Origin: Thermoplasmata archaeon
Lineage (GTDB): Archaea; Thermoplasmatota; Thermoplasmata; Lutacidiplasmatales; UBA184
DNA length: 42,305 nucleotides
Reading direction: 5' to 3'
Assembly: GCA_021790425.1 (NCBI GenBank)
Contig: JAJYEA010000014.1
Location: 1-42,305, forward strand
Every line of letters starts with the position of its first letter. Positions within the stretch are counted from its first letter, which is position 1. Below, in pieces: positions 39,401-42,305 of this stretch. A model generated the notes under the pieces. The model was given only the letters and a program-made list of their open reading frames with translations. It did not search any database and was not told the origin of the DNA. The position numbers and the translations under genes are program-made.

Positions 39401-40478
39401 CGTAACCGATGGCGCATAGCTCCACCGGGGTGCCAACAACAACGGTGTACGGGTTGGAAGTCACCTTGGGGTAGTAGGCGATGGGATTAGGTCCTACGAG
39501 ACTGCCCGGGCGGGATGAGACCCCTCCGAAGGGCGGGAGGTTCGTGACGTTGGTGAGCGCGAAGGTGCGGTTCATGGCGTTTGTAGTGGAGTCGATCCCC
39601 GTGAGGGTCACGGCGTACTGTGCTCGTTCGAGATAGGTGTGCGCTGCGGACGTTCCGTATCCCACGCTCCCGTCCCCAAAGTTCCATTTCAACAGCACGT
39701 TCGCACAGCTCTGCGTCGAACCGAGGCACTGTCCCGAAAACATAGCCGGGACTCCCTCGAGGAGTCCCGCCACACCATTCGGTGTCGCCGAGGACGTGAT
39801 TGAGTTGATCTTCACCCCGAAGTGCGGAGCCACGACCGTCACCTCGGTCTGGGCTATCACGAAGTTGAAGTTCGCGTCGTAGGCCGTGAGAGAGACCACG
39901 TAGGTTCCAGCGTGGCTGTATGTTGTGTCAGCTTCAAAACAGTCTTGGCTACACCCACTTGGGACTACGGGGACACAACTGGTATTCGTGGTCCCCTGGG
40001 AACATGACGAATACCCCGGCGGGACTCCCGCAGGGAGTGTCATTTGGAACGCCGTGTCGTTCGTGACGTTCCCTGTCGTGTTGGTCTTTCCAAAGAACCA
40101 ATAGAGGTGATACCCGGGATTCGTCAGCCCATTCGCCGTGATGGGGGAGAGACAGGTCGGTCCACCATTAGTGAAGCAGACATGGCCTGGGTTCTCGGTG
40201 ATATTCCCGTAGAAGTGAACGACCTGCCCCGGAAGGACGACACCGCCGGTCTGGGGGTTCGCATCAAAGTTGGTGATGTGGAGCCCGTTCGGTCCAACGG
40301 GGGACTGGTAGCCCTTCGCGAGCTGACTTCCAGCGGTAAGAACGAGGATTGCGATGAGAAAGTAGCAGAGGCTTGCGGTGAACGGATGGTGACGCTTCCC
40401 CTCCGCCCGAGGCTTCCTTGCCGCGACACGTTCCGTCGATGGCTGGCTTTCCGCTGTGAAAGGCGCGGTCGGGTTCAT
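33396..40478 (-). CDS. Giant PKD/TSP3-like surface protein with C-terminal membrane domain
   Basis: 2360 aa. An N-terminal hydrophobic segment (about residues 30-52) is a signal or anchor. A long extracellular part follows with repeated PKD domains: examples are LLKWNFGDGSVGYG, ETWAWGDGSPWFHG, KWQWGDSGTSTN, NATWNWGDGSLPSWG and FTWNWGDGTSWNN, each followed by HTY and a V-x-L-T strand. Around residues 1178-1285 are calcium-binding thrombospondin-type-3-like motifs (DSDGDGLPDSYE, DADGDGLTNIQEM, TAGDGIPDGQHF). Further beta-rich domains lead to a C-terminal region (about 1940-2360) with several membrane helices. Very many N-x-S/T sequons suggest glycosylation. A role in envelope structure, adhesion or cell contact is inference. 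ATG at 40478 follows GGAG; residues encoded upstream do not fit. Its stop overlaps the start of the PH-like gene. Confidence 0.85.
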   Translation of the reverse strand: MNPTAPFTAESQPSTERVAARKPRAEGKRHHPFTASLCYFLIAILVLTAGSQLAKGYQSPVGPNGLHITNFDANPQTGGVVLPGQVVHFYGNITENPGHVCFTNGGPTCLSPITANGLTNPGYHLYWFFGKTNTTGNVTNDTAFQMTLPAGVPPGYSSCSQGTTNTSCVPVVPSGCSQDCFEADTTYSHAGTYVVSLTAYDANFNFVIAQTEVTVVAPHFGVKINSITSSATPNGVAGLLEGVPAMFSGQCLGSTQSCANVLLKWNFGDGSVGYGTSAAHTYLERAQYAVTLTGIDSTTNAMNRTFALTNVTNLPPFGGVSSRPGSLVGPNPIAYYPKVTSNPYTVVVGTPVELCAIGYDYEPIDEPNLTFQWRFLGANDWGYSYSYPDPGNIVPPAALGQDLCIPGPPLPGVSGLSAAPVLTVTSHTFACPGWYNITTTVIDEERANSTSYRPLEVHVVNLAAPPVGEIANYTTPVGTTAFLNATNTLSQSAGPGRPAITFPNDAAFYNMTWAAGTLGPTYGDIGRITAFRPVNQTVTLTATANTTALPCCSSTPVNVNTWAKFYDVAPTVGIDSVYTQASITLKVESPYYYSYLNFTLLENGVTQGWYNMSYFKDYNTVTFAPIDFQMSDNWKVQLKYTPYGDSGGTYVDVVYNWLDDNTITDNYDATETDASSDTTHIWFSNSNTTAQNTVYDSVNYEALGEPIFGSVVFFSPAQTHLTETWAWGDGSPWFHGNTSRPATPEPTMDTWTFEAAYNVGANYVFNITACDEWELCGYDQITIDSTLNLTVSDTAPFVQLAATNKATVEDGTTTVPLYVTNQDNLTGPAKIKWQWGDSGTSTNTSMGGTVYGTHIYNYGGRYALVVYASSGPGHLGIRCPPSCGGSTSVNWTWVNVANPSPVALYNITPVAPYASEPVKFLGANSSDDMFGNLGLSFGWMFGDAAHHVSGGQDLAGFLSNFVYTSVGTYTTQLTVQDPEGRYGYLSQSVTVSPTPIQSPFPAVASGSTTADIASWYHVTVPAGSSFAKVPLVNATWNWGDGSLPSWGLNTEHTYLYPGTWELSVVLTGPNMGTHTCFANTTVLDGTPVISLPFGAAEIYGELHSMIFNASVLGDYADQGKSWNFTWNWGDGTSWNNATNTGNRSVQVHTYNYSGPVQLSVNASGPYRTLGAPSALVSDSMISAIDSDGDGLPDSYEIAVTQTNPYLAATTTYTPPPGPPPFARQAGTGCTDYVGANCNTIPGVGAFNADADGDGLTNIQEMLGLVTGFYSDPLQANTAGDGIPDGQHFFTDAFSANESTFFNGTPASDAIPGVSYFGPAIALNQTRLMVQLTTTGVPLYLQTPSGKNISLGTQNVAAETYYLLNNSPMSGASSRFGLSPSDLFVSGTWTIWANPAMGTSGLVSTATLSTSYFGDPGHADPLHQGMLQGHGLTTPIFNCSANVTENFSAFDPATFSVKVYTYWPYTLTYFKLSVQQGVPYVTSENASLLGRTNSGTACAKSGGPYAGPTTTAMFEATATYLGDADFGISAWNAHAAGDPVLTNGMKALGSATYNWTRGQYLLTGASGPLATSAMQSIDSAFAGYPADPMGRYFGPLNPTALSTSGSGAPDSEAPDPIHALGLRVTIHSATDNYCYLAAQLFGPPQDIVSVGMGAQSALLGTLLSQGRTIYTPAGFGGGGSGCAPVPGSCSISCVYTGQSGYGFSWGSVAGLSYFFPLQAGQTSFPLTFNLWQNQSLTQQPPRATVTVTGSVYDRYPQYTPNGAPINASFQIVPLSRAPVLLVNKSADLQNVSGYGLRWIGEQQMFSFDFQMGAGLGPYFKPGLNVILESRAAYLQSAASVSNLTALSCLSSAQVEARPNNQSGEWGAAESWQANLSTNPSCGTSLLQELLPLNNTGSQLPLSTSQAWQQLNTTQLELLGLNPQTLFLVPYLVPSGYSTASGTPPTNLLSDLGQAALNGFNALAGGLLALATFLAIGLLLGPLGLLLCGQFGSCGSLLGNALSFWVGVFRTLATLTLQWALATLEAAVQAIVNLAHGYEKALNAAANGYIGSFETDFGTSPELGNGWNSTTNLFLSFLGGGGISSIFSMAAAVQDPYSTVLQLLLPYLPPSSQQLLNTLFQAFGGIAMGGGLIGDGLGVANGMIGAAGLTGAFYGLSTELFLTGMTNKVISHPSTTPMPYNDNRTHFVDSTNRVSFTNISILYAGVDTTGRSNASTAVEWTRFAIGAAITLDALFSFLGAFSAWRVFAKAYTNLDNIIGPAKISYQDAMKTEGDALSLDVAVAGIGLALAITGLVIGAIVLAFQANEKVHAADEILLTITCVLDFVGALMALIATKNPYVAIASGVALDLGIFQFWLVNYHA

Positions 40479-40789
40479 CTGATACTCCGTGAGCGTTTTC
40501 TTGACTTGGGACGGCAGAGCCAGTAGAGCCGACCTTCTACTTGAACCACGGTGGTCCGCGACGCATGTGGAATCTCCGAGAACGCATGGAGGGAGAAGCA
40601 ACCATCCGGTTTCCGGAAACTCACGAGAGCCTCGCGGGCTGGTGACACACTTACTCCGCGAGCGTGTTGGGAGTCGCCCACTCGCGACGTTCGACTGCGC
40701 GCGTGCCCGTCGACCCCGGAGAGATTCAGGACTCGACACCCGGCTCTACGAGAGACATCTCCAAGAGGCTAGAGGCAATTAGGCGTCCA
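40479..40789. promoter_or_regulatory. Divergent promoter region
   Basis: About 310 nt between two divergently transcribed genes (the giant PKD gene and the SRPBCC-like gene). It must hold both promoters. GGAG precedes the PKD start by a few bases. No unambiguous TATA box, repeat or RNA was recognised. Confidence 0.4.
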
Positions 40790-41299
40790 GTGCACCTCAC
40801 TTACCGCGCGCGCCACTTCATCCCGGCACCGATCTCGGTCGTCGAGCCCCTCTGGCTCAAGCTCTCCCAACTGAGCGACTCCTTCGATCCCCCGTCTGGC
40901 TCCTGGGACGAGACCGAGAAGACCTCGGACGGAGGCGTCCTCCGGACCATCCATCGCCCTCGTCTTCGGTGGACCTACCGCTGCACCGCGCACCTCCCGG
41001 AGCCACGGGCGCTCGCGGTCGACATTCGGATTACGAAGGGTCGCGTTGTCGTGGCACACCTCGAGAGCCGCGAGAGGATCTTCGCGGCGGGACTCCAGAC
41101 CGCGTGGGACGTGGAGTGGGACGGCCGACCGGGCCCGGGCCTCGCGAAGCTCGCCTGGGGCCGTGTGGCCGCGCGCCTGAACCGGGAGCTCCCCGCCGAG
41201 GGACAGCATCGCTACCACCGCATGTTCGAGGAGGCGGCGAGGAGCCCTTGGGCAAGGGGACTCGAGGCGGAGTCAGAGACGGTCGCGCCTCCGCCCTGA
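40790..41299 (+). CDS. SRPBCC-like (polyketide cyclase/START fold) protein
   Basis: 169 aa, cytoplasmic. The sequence begins VHLTYRARHFIPAPISVVEP (strand plus 'pA-x-x-V' typical of the fold). It continues with beta strands (LRTIHRPRLRWTYRCTAHLP, ALAVDIRITKGRVVVAHLES) and the final long helix LQTAWDVEWDGRPGPGLAK to AARLNRELPAEGQHRYHRMF. The length and order match SRPBCC superfamily members that bind lipids or other hydrophobic ligands. The ligand is unknown. The start is taken as the GTG at 40790, directly before the first strand; the frame is open upstream with noise. Its end overlaps the convergent zinc-ribbon gene by 27 nt. Confidence 0.6.
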   Translation: MHLTYRARHFIPAPISVVEPLWLKLSQLSDSFDPPSGSWDETEKTSDGGVLRTIHRPRLRWTYRCTAHLPEPRALAVDIRITKGRVVVAHLESRERIFAAGLQTAWDVEWDGRPGPGLAKLAWGRVAARLNRELPAEGQHRYHRMFEEAARSPWARGLEAESETVAPPP

Positions 41300-41671
41300 T
41301 CCGAACACCGCCGCTGACCGGTACTCCCTGATCGCCTCCGTCAGGAGCGCCTCCTCCTCGTGTCTGCGCTCCTCCATCTCCTTCCCGATGGCGTCCCAGT
41401 CGGGTTGATAGGGCGGGAGGCCTGGCCGATCCCGCCCGCACCCTCGGCACGCGAGTGCCCACTCCTCGCCCCCGTTCCCGCAGTGAGGACAGATCCAGTA
41501 GTGCCGACGGCCTTCCCAGCATGGTCCACACACGAACGACTCGATCTGCCAGCCCCTCACGGGATCGTCACGGGCACCGAGGGCGCCACCCGAGGCAGGG
41601 AGGCTGGCTCCTGGGCCAAGAGCGTGCTCGGCCCCGCACCAGTCGCACTTTGCCTTGAGAGATGCCGCCAT
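41273..41671 (-). CDS. Zinc-ribbon protein with four CxxC pairs
   Basis: 132 aa. Eight cysteines form CDWC (residues 9-12), CGPC (about 48-51), CPHCG (about 61-65) and CRGCG (about 75-79), followed by a charged helical tail. CDWC-CGPC and CPHC-CRGC each suit one zinc ribbon, so two zinc ions are likely. The beginning CDWCGAEH has the same CxWCxxxH pattern as the small CxWC family of this window, though the rest differs. GGAG precedes the ATG. Such proteins often bind nucleic acids or act as complex subunits; here that is inference. Confidence 0.75.
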   Translation of the reverse strand: MAASLKAKCDWCGAEHALGPGASLPASGGALGARDDPVRGWQIESFVCGPCWEGRRHYWICPHCGNGGEEWALACRGCGRDRPGLPPYQPDWDAIGKEMEERRHEEEALLTEAIREYRSAAVFGSGRRRDRL

Positions 41672-41710
41672 CGTGTCCTCTCCTCGCGAACCGAGGAGAG
41701 GACGGACGGT

Positions 41711-41980
41711 CTACGCCGGTTCGAGGAATCGCTTTGCTTCCCAGTCGTCGAACCAGTCGACGAGGGGCTTCGGGAACCTCACGTGGTAGCCCGGACCGTA
41801 GACGTTGGCCTCACCTGGGAGCTCCCACTGGATTGGCCACCCCGTGTGGTCCTTCGCCACCACAACCCCGACGGTTCCCTTCGGGACGTTCGCGAAATCG
41901 ACCTTGGAGCGGACCCGGGCGCCTTCCTTCATGAAGGTGGTCGTCGCCCAAGCCTTCCTCGCATCTCGGTCTGGGATCAT
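41711..41980 (-). CDS. Small SH3-like domain protein
   Basis: 89 aa. The core EGARVRSKVDFANVPKGTVG, then VVVAKDHTGWPIQWELPGEA, alternates short strands and Gly turns like small SH3-like barrels that regulate or bind partner proteins. It ends with WFDDWEAKRFLEPA. The ATG at 41980 is 7 nt after the stop of the upstream gene, with GAGGT overlapping that stop, so the two form an operon. A shorter start at MKEG is possible. No family was identified with certainty. Confidence 0.6.
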   Translation of the reverse strand: MIPDRDARKAWATTTFMKEGARVRSKVDFANVPKGTVGVVVAKDHTGWPIQWELPGEANVYGPGYHVRFPKPLVDWFDDWEAKRFLEPA

Positions 41981-41987
41981 GGTGACC

Positions 41988-42305
41988 TCACGCGGGGGCG
42001 ACGAGCCGTTCCTCGAACTGCGGCGCGGGGACCCCGTAGTCGGCATGGATCGACCAGTCGTCGATCCTTTCGAAGGTCTTGAGCAGAGCCTCCAACGCAT
42101 CGATGTCCGCGCTCCCGCATTGGCGGAGACTCTGGAGCCCCCGAAGCTCGCAGAATCGCTTGGCGGCCTTGTCCTTCGCCTGCCGTCGCTTCACGGAGAT
42201 GTCGGTCACCAGGTCAGCGAGGGCGCGGCGGACGAGGTCGTTGACGGGACAGTCCGTTCGGGAGGGGGCGGATGACCGTTCCGAGGAGCCAGGAGATCCG
42301 AGGGA
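41988..42305 (-). CDS. Partial gene at the window end, upstream partner of the SH3-like gene
   Basis: The minus-strand frame is open from the stop at 41988 to the window edge, so the 5' end may lie outside. A GTG at 42209 would give only 73 aa, but the residues before it (DCPVNDLVRRALADLVTDIS) look equally protein-like, so a longer product is likely. The visible part is helical and charged (KRRQAKDKAAKRFCELRGLQ, DALEALLKTFERIDDWS). Function unknown. It is co-directional with the downstream SH3-like gene after 7 nt. Confidence 0.55.
   Translation of the reverse strand, partial: SLGSPGSSERSSAPSRTDCPVNDLVRRALADLVTDISVKRRQAKDKAAKRFCELRGLQSLRQCGSADIDALEALLKTFERIDDWSIHADYGVPAPQFEERLVAPA

Overview
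The window is high-GC DNA that looks archaeal. It carries a tRNA-Leu interrupted by a bulge-helix-bulge type intron, AT-rich box-A-like motifs 20-30 nt upstream of several starts, a single-OB-fold RPA-like protein, and very long secreted proteins built from PKD repeats and membrane-anchored at the C-terminus. These fit a terrestrial member of the Thermoplasmatota, but that placement is inference; no ribosomal or other phylogenetic marker gene is present.

Layout. 1-7600: mostly small genes separated by GC-rich, hairpin-rich spacers. They include a 4-TM membrane protein, a GNAT acetyltransferase, an orphan Doc/Fic-like protein lacking the usual catalytic His, the tRNA-Leu(GAG), an uncharacterised 206-aa gene with a decayed inverted copy beside it, and small membrane or zinc-ribbon proteins. 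7600-13060: a 1439-aa anchored solute-binding protein (PKD + SBP_bac_5-like + Ig-like repeats + TM) with OB-fold gene copies on both sides (one intact, one disrupted, one in remnants). 13200-18960: a DUF5700-like HExxH peptidase, single-pass surface proteins, a nucleoside phosphorylase, a Nudix hydrolase, and members of a small CxWC protein family. 19000-32200: a mobile-element cluster. It holds an IS1634-type element, a two-ORF element with a MULE-like transposase, a second IS1634-type element split by a Tn3-like transposon with clear inverted repeats and target duplication, and a third IS1634-type element; more CxWC genes lie between them. 32200-42305: two SRPBCC-like proteins, a 2360-aa PKD/thrombospondin-3-like surface protein whose stop overlaps the start of a membrane PH-like protein, a four-CxxC zinc-ribbon protein, and an operon-like pair cut by the window end.

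The main unexplained signal is a set of interspersed palindromic elements. Two hairpin subfamilies (A1 about 51-52 bp, A2 59 bp) and a third repeat (B, about 45 bp) recur between 12.5 and 23 kb. They cluster around the CxWC genes and in places lie inside open reading frames without closing them. A separate set of short palindromes with a GAA centre is concentrated at 13.1 and 23.0-23.2 kb. No CRISPR array, rRNA or replication origin was seen.
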